Shown: piece by piece, positions 22,501-35,222 of the stretch
Layout: each line of letters starts with the position of its first letter
How positions within the stretch are numbered: the stretch's first letter is position 1
NCBI GenBank assembly: GCA_030063045.1
Contig: JAQSEB010000188.1
Coordinates: forward strand, 186,001 to 250,000
Direction of reading: 5' to 3'
Source of the DNA: Pratylenchus scribneri
Taxonomy: Eukaryota > Nematoda > Chromadorea > Rhabditida > Pratylenchidae
Length of the DNA: 64,000 nt
Translations under genes and position numbers: made by a program
The notes under the pieces: generated by a model
What the model was told of the DNA's origin: nothing
Databases searched by the model: none
Seen by the model: the letters and a program-made list of their open reading frames with translations, nothing else

Positions 22501-24904
22501 TTCAAAATTCCCTAGGTTTACGGTGTTGACTGTTCCCAAAGCCACGATGATGGCCAATTTCTATGAATCAAAGCCATTTAAAGCGAATTCATCAATTTCC
22601 ACAAATTTAATTCATTCGCCAACTTTACCCACTTTGCAAACTTTGAGCACAAATGGCGACGTTTACAGTACAATTGGAGGTGAGAAACTAATATGAGGAA
22701 ATCCAAATAATTATAAAATTTTAGGAATGATTAAAACACTGACAAGATTGAGCAATCGATTGAGGAAAAATTTCGAAGATTTGCCGAATGAATGCGATTT
22801 GGTGGGCGAAGAAAGGGCAGAATGGGAGAAGGAACAGCTGGCAAAGATGGTGGATTTTGGCTCAATCGGCGTGGATCCGGTAAAGCAAAGAGGGATAAAA
22901 CAAACTTTTGTCCAATGATATAAAGCCTAAAACATTCCACTGGGAATTTTATGCCTAATAAACCAACTCTGCAAAAAAAACAAATATTCCTAATCCTAAT
23001 AATGCTATTAGTGCTTTGGCCAATTCTCAATAATCTTTTGGCTATTAATAAAAGATTCATAAATCATAACTTTAGTTAAATTCTTTCAATAACATTTTGA
23101 TATTAAAAATTCTTGGATTTAATATAAATTTGTCAGAAAATTATAGCAAAAAACTGGTCAAATTTAGTTTATTTTGCCGTTTTAGTCATATTTTTTGTAC
23201 ATCAGCAGGTCCAATAATTTTTTTTTCTGATCAACTCGTCCAAATGCCTCACCTATGTTAAATAATATAATATTCATATTGGAAAATTAATTTAATTTCT
23301 AAAATTTGAATACTCAAATTTTGTACATTTTATTTTTTAGGCTCCCTTCCAATTGGTGGAACAAACCTCATTGGTCAAAGTGCATTCCATTTTCTCCTTG
23401 CTTGGACTTAACCGTGCCTATGTGCTAAAATGTGGCCGCCTAATTGGCGTTGTTGCCTTGAAGGATTTGCGCGAAGCAATTGAACGTGTACAATCTGGCG
23501 AATTGATTGCAAAATCACAGCAATCCACTGAAAATGATATTGAGGAAGGAGGCGAATTGTCTGAAAATGATGCAAATAAAGGAAGAAATGCAGTAAATGA
23601 GGATTCATTAAGTGAAGAAGACAATGTGGATGAGGAAGATGAGGATGGCCAACAAACTGATATTTTAAATGTGAGTGCTAAAATATTTGTGAAAGGGCGA
23701 TTTGAGGATGAATGAGGAAATTGCGCAAAAAGTACTGAAGGGTTCACTCTGTTTATACCGTATCATTCCACATGCGACGGAGGACATTTGCCGTTTACCT
23801 ACTATCCTTTTTTGCCCCTTCAATCAGAGATGCCCTTATTAGGTTATTAATGAAAATATCCCCAAATTGAAAACGAACGAAAACCCAAGACGCCACCTTG
23901 CTGTCAAATTATAGAAATTTTGATCGAAATTATTTTTTTGCCCCTAAATCATCACAGAGGCTTTCGGTTGGGATTATTTTCGAGAATTCTTTAATCCAAC
24001 CAAAAGTGCTTGGATTTTTCGGGCTAATTGAAACTAAAATGCAATTAAAAACAAAAAACGAATTAATTTAAAATTTTACTGAAAAAATTAACATTTATAT
24101 TATTTTCTGCTAATGAGAAATTTTATATCATTTCTTGAAATTGCTTTCCAATAATCCCGAAAAATCTCTAAAATATCTGATAATTCAAAAAAAAAATAAA
24201 TTAGATGGCTTCCAATTTATCATAAATATAAAATTTTACTATGAAATTATAAAATTTTGTATTCTAGCCAAGACTTGAGATTGCCACAAAACTGGATTCG
24301 ATGTATGGCAAAACTGAGAGGAAAATATCCACAACTGCGGCGGATATGCGAATTCAAGTGAAAAAGGCATCGATGGATGCACTGAAGGGTGCCATGAATT
24401 TGTTGACCAACAATAGAGGAGCAGGAAGAAAGGAGTCGATAGCAGGTAAAAAAAGATGGCAAATTCTTTGCGCAATTAAAATTAATTATTCAAGTGGATA
24501 TTAATTTTAAATTTAGCAAATTTTATACCATTTTATAGTCTTATATAGGTATGAATTAATCAGAGAAATAATAATCGATTTGATGGAAATTGGTAAAAAT
24601 TATGACAAAAAAAACTAAAATAATCCAAAATTCGGGTAATTTTGATTTATTGATTATAATTTTCTGGTAAATAATTTTTGCTTAAATATCTTGATATCAA
24701 AATTCTCCAAAATTTTATTTATATTTGAAAGTTTGCTGAGATTATTGTCCGATGAAAAAAATTTGGTTGGGCCATAATTTTACCTACAAATTAAATTATT
24801 AATAAATTTAAAAAATTTAAGAAGAAAGAAATGAACAAAATTCGACGCCGAAAACTCCTCTGCCAATTTTTGTCATTTCATCGTCAAGCGATAATGAAGA
24901 TTGA
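16514..24904 (+). CDS. CLC-type voltage-gated chloride channel, 23 exons (ClC-1/2-like)
   Basis: Exons: 16514-16643, 16686-16814, 17269-17438, 17492-17602, 18953-19115, 19334-19461, 19684-19766, 19808-19909, 19951-20035, 20163-20186, 20242-20376, 20513-20617, 20661-20744, 20792-20815, 20860-20922, 21005-21120, 21220-21359, 21741-22050, 22516-22679, 22725-22879, 23341-23670, 24268-24445 and 24822-24904. The model gives 1003 aa. Filter motifs are [16 protein letters not shown] (the gating Glu is present) and [14 protein letters not shown]. The position of the exchangers' proton-path Glu reads Val ([13 protein letters not shown]), which predicts a chloride channel rather than an exchanger. A first CBS domain starts near [10 protein letters not shown] and a second near [15 protein letters not shown], followed by an acidic tail. 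Introns 1 and 4 use GC donors. Exons 10 and 14 are 24-nt microexons. Resemblance is to the nematode clh / vertebrate ClC-1, ClC-2 branch. ATG 16514 is preceded by an in-frame stop; a second in-frame ATG lies at 16553. Confidence 0.93.
17653..18860. mobile_element. 1.2-kb non-autonomous TIR element in a CLC intron
   Basis: Ends are TAGGGTTGCGC at 17653-17663 and its complement at 18850-18860. A perfect 8-bp duplication GTCAATTG flanks it (17645-17652 and 18861-18868). Both ends carry about 120 bp of G-rich GGGGGCGGGG / GGGGTGACC motifs on opposite strands. The interior holds an inverted repeat (about 18,020-18,120 against 18,230-18,335) and two GCCGCGCAGCGAAAAA copies near 18,572-18,620. No transposase is visible. 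The 8-bp duplication fits hAT. It lies in the GC-AG intron 4 of the chloride channel gene. Confidence 0.85.
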
Positions 24905-25470
24905 TGAGGCCGAAGGCAACGAAACGAAAGGCCGATTAAAAACATCCAAATTTTTCTAAAGATTCTCTTATTACATATTTTTTGCTAGTCATTTTCTAAT
25001 TTTAATTATGTGCGTTCGAATGTTTTTTTTAAATTAATAAATTTTACTTGTATTTTGCGATAATTTTTTGGTACTATTTTTGGCTGGTAATTAAAATAAT
25101 GTTCACAGTATTTTTTTCAATCTTCTCGCACCTCAAATTAATACTTTTACATAGAAATTGACAAAGAAAATAACACATTTTTCTGCCATTTCAACCAACA
25201 TAATAATAAACTAGAAATCGGCTCCGATGTCCGATTGCTGTTTCATAGTTAGAAACAAACTAGTTGAATGAAAAAAGACAACTGCTGCTGTTCTCTTCTC
25301 TCCATCATAATAAAAGAAGCAATTTGAGGAGTGGATGTTTGTGCAGCAATATGTGTGTGGTTGTGGTCTACTCTTTGTGAGTTGTGACGAGGCACTCTCG
25401 GCTGACACGATTATCTATTAAGTATTTTAATATTGAAATGATTGAATCAAACTTAATTGACCAAAAAAAT
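24905..25470. other. intergenic DNA after the CLC gene
   Basis: This stretch holds the channel gene 3' region; an AATAAA-like signal lies near 25,036. I see no other gene. Confidence 0.35.
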
Positions 25471-25471
25471 A

Positions 25472-26037
25472 TGCTGAAAAACTAGAGTCCGGAACCGGGC
25501 CGGGCCCGGAAAAATCCGGCGATTTTTGGGCATATTTTTGTGCCCGGAACCCGGCACATTTTAAAATACAACCGAGCCCGGAAGCCGGCCCGGCAATTTT
25601 TTTTTAATTTTCCGAAAACCGGCCAAAACCAGCTTTTTTTGCCGGGCCCGGGTAATTTTTTCTGAAAAAAAAACCCGGGACCGGGCCCGGAAATTTTGAA
25701 ATTCCGGACTCTATGAAAAACTGCTTGATATTGGCCTATATTTTGTTACTATTTTTGGTCATATTTTTTGGGATTCCATCAAATCCACTAATTCTTTCTA
25801 AAATCAAATCAAAGCAATCATTGTTAGAAAATGACGTAATATTTGCAAATAGAATGGAAGCTAAAAACATTTTAAATTTAATTTGCAAGAAGCGGCACAC
25901 GAATGCTTATTTTGGCTCGATTGCGTGATGACCAACAATCGGCCAAATTTGATCAATGGCTTATTGAAAATGGCTATCCAAAGCGACTATTTCAACAATT
26001 AATTAAGGAGGATATTTTTGATGCTTTTTCAGTTTAG
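25472..26037 (+). pseudogene. small secreted or membrane-anchored protein interrupted by a MITE
   Basis: An ATG at 25472 begins a codon series that stops being collinear at 25483, where a 231-bp element is inserted. Beyond it the frame resumes with a strongly hydrophobic N-terminus (CLILAYILLLFLVIFF) typical of a signal peptide or anchor. The frame ends with a TGA at 25926-25928. A second frame downstream (RLRDDQQSAKFDQWLIENGY) looks protein-like and ends at 26037. Removing a 67-nt GT-AG intron beginning at the GTTAGA near 25,823 would join the two. The last base of the element plus the duplicated TG recreates an ATG at 25713 in the original frame, so a protein starting there could still be made. 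I do not recognise the family. Confidence 0.4.
25483..25713. mobile_element. 231-bp MITE filled with CCGGGCCCGG motifs
   Basis: The ends are the inverted repeats TAGAGTCCGGAA and TTCCGGACTCTA. A perfect 8-bp duplication TGAAAAAC lies at 25475-25482 and 25714-25721. The interior is dominated by CCGGGCCCGG, GCCCGGAA and CCGGC units in alternating orientation, so the single strand can fold extensively. It has no coding capacity. hAT-like by duplication length. Confidence 0.88.
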
Positions 26038-26383
26038 ATTTGCTTTTTTATTTTTTAAATGATTTTTTACACTTATTTTGAACCCCAAAATTTTTGAATG
26101 TTTTTTTATCCATTTCAAATAGCAGTAAAAATTACGGCAGTAGAGAGAATTGTGGGAAAAAAGACAACATATTTTTTTAAGAATCAAAGATTGTCCATTC
26201 ATTCGCGGGACTAAGAGTAAAAGCACATGAAAACAAATAAATAAATATTTTTGTTTTCATTTTTCCTGGACTATTGATATTTTTTCCCAATGTTCATTTC
26301 TCATTCATTTCTCAGTATAAATTTTATTAAATAAATAATATTTTTATAGCAATTTTCCATATCTCTAAAAGATTAATGCAAAA

Positions 26384-27496
26384 ATGTTAATGAGTTCAAT
26401 TCGAAGAGCAATGCAAAGCAGCAGAAAAGTTGAACATGACATTAAAAATTTGAAATTTTTTATTCCACTTGGTTTGTTTTTGCATTTTCATTAAATTTTT
26501 GCAATTATAAATTTAGAGAACAAAAATGAGGCAATTTTGGAATACAAAAAATTGCCAGAACGGATAATCGAAATGTACCATACGGAGGTTCCATCCGAAT
26601 TCAGAGGAAAAGGACTTGCAGAAAATTTAGTGAAGGTTAATTTTACAAGCTTAATACATAAAGATAATTTTGTCGATTCTGTTTTTTGCCTAGTATTTTG
26701 ATTTCCAATGAGCACAGAGTAAAAATAATAGTATAGTGTCAGACTTTGTAGTTTTTGAACAAATCGCCTTATCTCAGCTCATAGACATCCTAGAGCATAA
26801 ATTTATGGCTCATTCGATTCAGCATGGTTGATTTAGTTAAGCAAATTCAATTTTTTAATAGATATGATTCATTTTGAAATGTTAAACCAGTTTAAAAACC
26901 CGGAATTTCAATTAGCCATAACTTAGATTCATTGAACAAAAACAATTTGAAATTGAAATCTTTACACAAAATCGATTCTATCTAATCGAATGAGCCCAAG
27001 ATTAAAGCTGATGAGATACCGTAAATCGATTATTAAGAGTGCCCCAGGGTTTATAAATTTGCGAAACTATTCAAAGGAAGCACAAAATTTATTTATTTTT
27101 CAATTTTTTCAAGGTAAAAATACTGTGTAGATGACTACAAATAGAGGGGAGGTGGGGCGTGGGGTGCTTACTTCTAATAGAAGGGTAATTAAATTTCAGA
27201 GCCCCTCTGGTTGGGGTTATCAATATACAGAAAAGGGAGCGGTGGAACTTCTAATAGAGGATTTATGATAAATGCCTTAATAGAATCGGCCATAATATTC
27301 ATAAATTTTATATTTTTAATTTCTATAATTTAAAATATAGGATGCATTCCGTCATTGCATCGATAACAATTACAAAGTCTACCCAAGTTGCACATATGTC
27401 GAAAAATATGTGCGAGATTTGGCCACTGAAGAAGAGAAGAAAATTGTGGTTAAACAACCCAAACAACCATACATAAACGCGGATTTGGACAATTGA
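26384..27496 (+). CDS. NATD1-like GNAT-fold N-acetyltransferase, 3 exons
   Basis: Exons 26384-26471, 26517-26635 and 27341-27496 give 120 aa. The small protein keeps the order of the GCN5-related domain found in NATD1/YjdJ proteins: a first strand, then AILEYKKLPERIIEMYHTEV, the acetyl-CoA loop VPSEFRGKGLAENLVK (an R-G-K-G-L-A type Q/RxxGxG/A motif), and KVYPSCTYVEKYV near the C-terminus. Family length is usually 90-120 residues, so it looks complete. Substrate is unknown. The start at 26384 is the only ATG that opens this frame without a stop. An alternative ATG eight bases upstream stops at once. Intron 2 (705 nt) contains no recognised element. Confidence 0.85.
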
Positions 27497-29453
27497 ATGA
27501 ATTGCAAATTGCAAAGACGAAAAATTGGATAATGTCAAATAATATTTTTAAATACGTTTTATTAAAATAAACTTTTTTATTGACCCAATGGTCACAATTT
27601 TGGGTCAGCGACATTTGTTGGAGACCAAATTCTATAATTTGTAATAATCGGTCAATTCTCCCCAATCAATGCCCCAAGCAACCTTTCATCTTCCCAAATC
27701 CCAATTTTTTTCATTTATTTTTCTTTAACCTCCCCAGCAGCATTCATCACAGCCACTTTCCTCTTCTCCACCATATTTTTAACCCTTTTTCTTCCTTTTG
27801 CAACGGACCAATTCAGCAGAGGCCACCTTTCCCCTTGGGGGGAAGGCTAATAAATAATAGAAAGAACAGCCATCGCCTATCCAACTTCCACAATCCACAT
27901 TTGTGCAGACCAAATCAAATGGTCATCTCATTCAGTAAAAGAAATGCAGCAAACGACGAGCAAATGTCGCCTCTAGCGATCTATAATATGACGAATTTTC
28001 TAGAAAATAAAATTTTTTCTTCTTCCAAATCTAATATAAATTGATTAATTTCTAATTTGCCGGGAGATCAATTTTTAAGAATTGCCAATAATTTAATTTC
28101 TAAATCCACATAATGCATTGGATAGTGCTCACTTTTTATTAGATGCATTAAATGATATATAAATTGTCATTTATTTGGTCAAAATTAACCGTCTAAACGT
28201 TAATTGGTTAAATTTAATAAGCCAAATAATTTATTAATCTATGCTTCTAAAATAATTTCTCTCCATATTTTCCATTTAAAGAAATGACCGGATCAACTCA
28301 AAATCCCTTTTATGCAATAAATGCTTAAAAAAGCGCGCAAATAGTATGGTCACCGATCACCATTGGTCAATTATATTTTCGTCTGAATCTTTTTGAGACC
28401 AGTTTTTCAAGTTCTTTTTTGTTTATTCTCAAATGTGCACCTCATCATGAGTTCCCCAATTCCCTTATGATATATTCAATTTTGGACTTTCCGAAAAAGC
28501 TAAAAATTACCCAAAATAATTCGTCCAATTAAAGATTTCTTATTTTTTGAAATTTTCTTCAAAAATTCAAACATATAATTGTGAGAAATTACTATTATTA
28601 GTCTAAAATCCAATGACTCCGTGAGTTTTTCTAAAGATATAAATTAATGGTTAGTTCAAATATCAATCACTAATAAATTTTGTTAAATCAAAAAAAAAAA
28701 ATAAATGATGGAAAATCTAAATTTGGATGACTTGAAATCAAACTAAAAAATCGATCGGAGAAGAATTTTTTGCAAGATCGAAAAGAGACTAGCAAATTGG
28801 GTCATGACCTTTTTACTTTACCCATTTTTGCGCATATCCATCTTTTCAATTTTCCCATTTTTGATCCACCCAATTTTATTTAACCAATTAATAAATCCAA
28901 TTGAGTGGGTTTTTTTAGATTAGAAAATATGTTCCATCCTAAAATTTTTCTACTTTTCTAATATTTCTACCTTATTAATAAAATTAAGAGAATATTGCAT
29001 AAAATTTCTATTGAATATGAAAAGCGAGAATTAAAAGTATTAAAAGATTTCATTTTCATAGCATTTATTTTTTAAATACTCGTTTCAATAATAATGGGAA
29101 TGGAAAATGACTTTCTAAATTAAAAACGGTTTAAAAAATTATTTTTTTCAAAGTGGATTTTAATAATCGACTTATTTTCCAAAATTCTACAGTAAAAGAT
29201 CAAAGTGTGGCATAAAAATTTTCTCTTCAAGGAACCATCATCAACCTAGCCTAACCTAAACCCTACTTACATTTTATTATTGGATCGCAACTTTTACCCT
29301 CTATTTATATTATTTATCTGCACTAATTAAAACACAAAAAATGTATTTATAGGAAATATATTTTCTTTATTTACGATGATAATAAATGGAATATTTCCAT
29401 TTTTGCAGATTTTCTCTAGAATTTTTAATTTATAATTTAATTAACACAGTGCC
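27497..29453. other. AT-rich intergenic DNA
   Basis: A 154-codon open frame at 27580-28044 is Asn/Pro/Phe-rich and low complexity, and I do not accept it as a gene. No RNA gene or repeat was recognised. The 3' half should contain the calumenin promoter. Confidence 0.4.
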
Positions 29454-32400
29454 ATGTTCTGGCGAATGCATTGTTGTGCCACAATTTTGTTGGCTCTTTG
29501 CTGCACGTCGAGCACATTTTGGATTAGTTCGGCTGAACATCAACAACAGCCACCACATCATGGCGACCATAAATTGAGCGACCAAGAACATTACAAGGTT
29601 CAAAAATTCACATCTATGCTTTGAAAATATGGGAGAATTTCCCTCTTTGATTATGACAAATATGAATGGATTTATTAGTGAATTTTCAATGAAAATTGGA
29701 GAAAATTATAGAATTTTAATCATTTTGGCCAATTAATAATGTAGGAATATTAAGAGGGAAAGAAGAAACAACATTTGAATGAAAAATGATTATTCATTTA
29801 CGGGATTTTTACCCAATTAGAAGAAAATATAAACCTCTTTACTATTTATTATTTTCTAAAGGGTCCTTGAAAATGCCTGAATGATCTATAGTTTATTACG
29901 GTTTGGTCAAAATTTACATTATTAAACCGTCCGTACCATATTTGTTTTTTTTTTTTTGATTTATATATTTTGGTTTTGATCTAAACTCTAAAATTTATAC
30001 CCCGATTGACGTATCTCAACGAGCTCAATCAAATAATAAAATGCTTAAAAGGACTACTTTCTAATAAGATCCAGCATTTAAAAGTTATCAAGCTTTTAGT
30101 TAAAGAATCGGAACTTAATTGAATGCCGAACCAATTGTGCACCAAAGTCCAATTGTTCAATTAAATGAATTTTCAATACACGTCTCAATTGTTCTTTGTC
30201 CTTCTTACCTACTAATTAACAAAATTGGAATTCGGTGCCGAATGTTTTGAAAAGCAGAATTTGTCGCAAATCGAATTTGATTTTAAGTACTAAACCAGGC
30301 TTAAATATCCAAGAGTTAGATTAAGGATAAAAGCAGCAGAATAATTAAATTGGCAAAAATTTCTCAAATCCGTACAATAATGAAAAATTCTGAAAATCCC
30401 AACAGGGCGCCGACCATGATGCCAAATTCGATCATGAAGCATTTTTGGGCAAAGATGAGGCCAAAGAGTTCGATGAGCTCACGCCAGAGAAAAGCAAAGA
30501 GCGATTGGCAAAATTGGTGCCAAAAATGGATTTGAACGGGGATGGCCTAATTGAGGAGAACGAACTGAGGGAACACATCAATTTCATGCAGAAACGTTAT
30601 GTGGTTTGTTTTTGATTTTTTTTTTCGAGAATTGGGGGTGAATTAACAAAATCGGTAGGATTAAATCTTGCCACGCCATAATAGCACATTTAAATTTTGA
30701 TGAATCATTTTAACCCGCATATTTTTTTGGTTCAACTTAGGAAAGGTTACGGTAGTCCTTATGGATCTACCGGTATAGGATTATGGTCATCTAGAGATAG
30801 GCTATAATCTTCCATATCCCTAACCTTAACGCTAATCACCCATAGCGGGAGCCTTTCATTCTTTTCACATCTCTGCGGGCGGATAACCAATAAATACCCA
30901 TTTTAATATCAAAAAGTTCCTTAGAAACTGTTTAACCAAATGAAAAATTTAATGATTAGCTAAGAAATCGACAAATTAATTTATCCATTTCTTTGTCCCT
31001 TGTAGAACAATGACGTGGAACGAACTTGGAAGAATTACAAAGATGATCAAGTGGCCGATGGAAAATTAGGCTGGGACGATTATCGCACTTTGGTGTACGG
31101 TAAACCGCAAGATGGCCAAGAAGTGGCACCCGAATATGCCAGAATGATTGAACGGGACGATCGACGATGGAAGGTTCGCGAGGAATAATAATTTATTGAA
31201 ACATGTTAACATTAGTCAAAAAATCAAAAAGTTTTCCACATGTAATTTGGATGTTAAATATGAATACTATGGCCTTATTTGTTACATATTTGGCCATTTT
31301 GGTAAGACAATAATAATACTTACAAATTTGGGCCTATCTTGTAAAAGTTTGGTAGACAGGCATTTGTCTAACCAAGATTGGCGTAAAGTAAATCAATCAC
31401 ATTAGCAACAAGAACTTATAACTTAAAATTTTCCCATTTTTTGACATAAGATTTCAAGCTAACTCCATTTTTATGATCAAAATACTAGCCATGGCTAGAG
31501 ATAAATTATGGCTATAAACTGGAAAAATATTTATTACCTTTTTTTAAAACATTTTCTAATAATACTGAGGACAAAAATTGACATAAAAAATTGATAAAAT
31601 CAAAATATATAAAAGGTGGCCGATTATGATTCGGATGGAAAATTGGATCGAACAGAATATGGCTGCTTCATGCACCCGGAGGATTGTGATCATATGCGCG
31701 ATATTGTCGTCCAGGTTTCTGGGAATTTGACAAATTGTGTACCGAAAAGTTTTAAAAATTGAATTGATAAATTTGAATTTTTGAATAACATGATAATATA
31801 TTACGCCATATTTTAAATTAAGTATACAGTCATCAGTCACTAAAGAGGTTTGATTGCGAATCTTTCATCAATCAGTTCAGCAAAAATCCAAAAATAATAA
31901 ATTGCATTTTAGTGGCAATAAACACTGGATTTTTTTTGGTTTTGAAAATAGATTTGAATGAAAAAATATTTTGAAAAAATAAAGAAAATTTAATAGACAT
32001 GGAATTCTAAATGAGATAATTTTTACAATATCCGTCGGAATTTTTGAATCCAAACACGATTTAGAGTCTGAATCGAAAAATATGAAATAGCGAACAGAAT
32101 TCCACCAAGTCTTAAAATTAGATAAAATGGCCGAAAAAATTCCCAATTCCCGTTTCTTATTAAAATTATTCCAATTAATTAGCAAAAAACATTTCAAGGA
32201 AACTGTGGAAGACATTGACAAGAACAAGGATGGTTTCGTCGATATGGACGAATATATTGGGGACATGTATAGGCCAGAGGATTATCCCGAATTGAATGGC
32301 AAAGAACCGGAATGGGTGGAATCGGAACGGGAAATGTTCCGCGAGCATCGGGACAAAGACAAGGACAACAAACTGAACAAGGTAATCATAATTTTGCACA

Positions 32401-33561
32401 ATTATTATATTTTGGGATTGGGATTAATTTGCTTTCAACAATTACCATCTTTTAGAAATTTTGGCAAGTCAAAATTTGATATATATAATCAACCAATAAA
32501 TGCTATAATGACAATTATAACGCTATAAATATTTTAATTTATCGGAAAATAATTTTATATTTATGCATAAAAAATTAGGCAATTAGCCAAAAATTATGCA
32601 ACTTTACAGAAATTATACACTTTTTTTCAATTTTCTGGCTAAAATTAATTTAGTAAAAATTTTTATAGTATATTTATTCATTAGATATCCGTTTTTTGAA
32701 ATGAAACTATTATATGCATAGTAGATTTTTTCAATTTATTTATTAATTACTGAATTTTGGCTCATCGTAAAATTATTGTGATATGCTGAGATGGTATAGC
32801 CCTCTGTTATGGGTAAAAATAGGGACCTAGATCTAATAATTTTAATCTTAAATTAATTAAATATTTAAATAGGATGAAATGCGCGATTGGGTGATGCCAT
32901 TGAACTTTGACCATGCCGATGCCGAGGCCAAACATCTCATCCACATTGCCGACGATGACAAGGATGGTAAATTGTCGCCGGAGGAAGTGCTCGCCCATTA
33001 TGACACATTGTGAGTTGACAGTTGACAACACTAATTATTAAAGGGAATGGACCGAATTAATATTGAGATATAATTTAAAATTCAAAATTTCCGGAATTAA
33101 TCACAACAGGCAGCAGCAGGAGGTAGATAGGCAAAAAAATCAATTCTTCAATTGATATTAATTTAAATTAAACTATTTCGACACTATTATAATCTAGCCC
33201 TGTTTCTAGGATTCATTGAAAAAAATTTATCTATTTGATTGAATTTCAAAAATTTAAGCAGCAAAAAAGGGGAAAAATAGGCCAAAATCTGGGAGTTTTC
33301 TTTTCTTTGGACATATTTTTTAAGTATATTTAATCATTACTCATTTTGATATAAATTAGTTCAAAAAAGAGCTTATGAAAGGTTTATTTATAGCTTGAAA
33401 GAAAGATTGTTGAGATATTAGTCAATAAGTAAAAATTTAGTGAGCAAAATTGTGCAAATTTTATACAAATTTTATGCTCATTTTATTTTATTTTCAGTGT
33501 CGGCTCTCAGGCCACCGACTATGGTGAACAATTGCAAAAACATGATCCTGCCGATCTTTGA
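29454..33561 (+). CDS. calumenin/reticulocalbin-type EF-hand protein of the secretory pathway, 7 exons
   Basis: Exons 29454-29597, 30406-30603, 31006-31173, 31616-31714, 32199-32381, 32873-33009 and 33498-33561 give 330 aa. An N-terminal signal peptide ([19 protein letters not shown]) is followed by a His-rich stretch and a series of EF-hands of the CREC family. Calcium loops visible include [48 protein letters not shown] and [12 protein letters not shown], and a degenerate loop lies in exon 3 ([13 protein letters not shown]). Proteins of this family bind calcium in the ER/Golgi lumen and assist secretion, muscle or cuticle functions. The last residues are HDPADL, not the HDEL/HDEF-type ER retention signal of vertebrate members. 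The ATG at 29454 follows CACAG closely, so a trans-splice acceptor there is possible. Confidence 0.93.
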
Positions 33562-34219
33562 ATTGGAAGGCAGAGTCAAACAATGTTTAACCTAAATTCT
33601 CATTAAACTTTTTCTAACATTTGGTGCCCAAAAATGCATTAAAATTTTAAATATTCTACTTTTATGGCCTTCAACTTCAATCATTATTTGAATTTATTTG
33701 CCACATGTTAATTTTAATTGAATTGTTTTTCATATTATTTATTTTAATTTTCGCATAAATTTTGAAAATTCGAACATTAAAATCAAATGGAAAAAGAGTG
33801 TACATTTAGGTGATGTATGAAAAAAGCAAATGTTATGTATGAAAAATACCCAAAAATACTCAAAAAATAGGTGAAAATCTTACGATTATAATCATTTTGG
33901 TCAATTTATACTCTTAATCCAATGAATGGTAAATAATCTTAAATAATCTTTTTTGATATCTTGAAAGTTTGCTGAGATATTTGCCAATCCGTGGAAATGT
34001 GCTTACGAAAATCGGATAGTCTAAATATTTTTTAAAATAATTTATATCTATAATAATTTTCTTTTTTAAAGGTCGAATCTCAATACCATTCATCACCTAC
34101 TGATTATGATTACATTACCGTTTTCCTTATTGCCTAGGGGAATAATTTTTCCTTTGGGAATAATTTTTCAAGACCATTTTAACAAGGCGTGTGAGTAACT
34201 AGAGGGAGGAGGGTGGCAA
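33562..34219. other. intergenic DNA after calumenin
   Basis: AT-rich sequence. I see nothing I can support beyond the calumenin 3' region. Confidence 0.3.
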
Positions 34220-34506
34220 TTACGGTATGCTACAATTGTGGGCGATGGCTAAACTGGGCGACGCTGCTTATAGCTCATTAAGGATGAAAACGATGTAGAC
34301 GAATTTTGTGTCAAATTAAAGAATTACTGGCTATCGATTGATATAAGATTTATTTTGTTTGATTCAGAATTAGCAGAGTTATACTTAAAAAACATTAAAT
34401 CGATAGCCAGAAATGAGTTCTTTAATTTGAAACCAAAATCGTCTATATCAGTTTCGTCCTAAATGAGCTATAAGCGGAGTTGCGCCCAATTGTGCGTCGC
34501 CTATTG
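34220..34506. repeat. foldback (inverted-repeat) element
   Basis: About 110 bp near 34,232-34,345 (TGGGCGACGCTGCTTATAGC onward) pairs imperfectly with 34,393-34,500 read on the other strand. Shared phrases include GCTTATAGCTCATT, ACGAATTTTG, AAATTAAAGAA and GGCTATCGATT. A loop of about 50 bp separates the arms. There is no coding frame. It is probably a decayed foldback MITE. Confidence 0.65.
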
Positions 34507-35158
34507 AACGTGTCTTTAGCAAATTAGATGAAATACGATAAAGTTATAAATATTCTCAAAATACAACTGTACAGAGTTTAATTTAATTCCAGTCATTAGC
34601 CACTCTTCTTGCTGTCTTTGTTTATTAACAGCTAGCATTATTATTTTGTTCTCGATTCCATCGGTATTCTCATTTGACAAATCTGCCTATTCCGGACGGT
34701 ATAGCCTGCTGATTATTAACTGAGTATTTCGAGGAGGAATGTGCGGATTTTCGAATGGACGGAATTTCTCCAAATTGTAGACGGAATGTGGACTCTGAAG
34801 TCTGAACTATGGAACATTTGGAGGGGTGGGGAAGGGTAATATGTAGGTTCGGGGAATTAGAAAAACAAGAAAAGCAGGGATTGGCGGTGAGGGGCAATAA
34901 TAAAATCAGTGCCAAGCGGTGAAGGTGTCACCCTGAAAAGGAAGTAAAAGGGATATCAGCTGAAATGAAGGTCATGGGAATGTGGATATGGCCTGGGCCT
35001 GGGGCCTATGGTCAAGGAAATCAATGGAGCGAGGAGGAGAGAATAGGGTGGAAGGCATCGATAATATGTAAATCCATGACATCAATATTTGGGGGTGCGC
35101 GGAGCGTTGCGGTTTGACCAGTTTTAAAAACAAAGTGGCAGAATCTATTATTTACCGC

Positions 35159-35168
35159 TATAAAATAT
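35159..35168 (+). promoter_or_regulatory. TATA-box-like site upstream of family copy A
   Basis: TATAAAATAT lies 55-64 bases before the copy A ATG in otherwise unremarkable DNA. Position and sequence suit a core promoter, but AT-rich background makes chance occurrence likely. Confidence 0.3.
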
Positions 35169-35222
35169 TACTGAAAAATTTAATTCTAATTTAATTTCCA
35201 AAAATTCCATTTCAAAATTAAA

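Noticed and set aside
27580..28044. 154-codon open frame
   Set aside because: Asn/Pro/Phe-rich low-complexity translation with no signal, domain or splice context.
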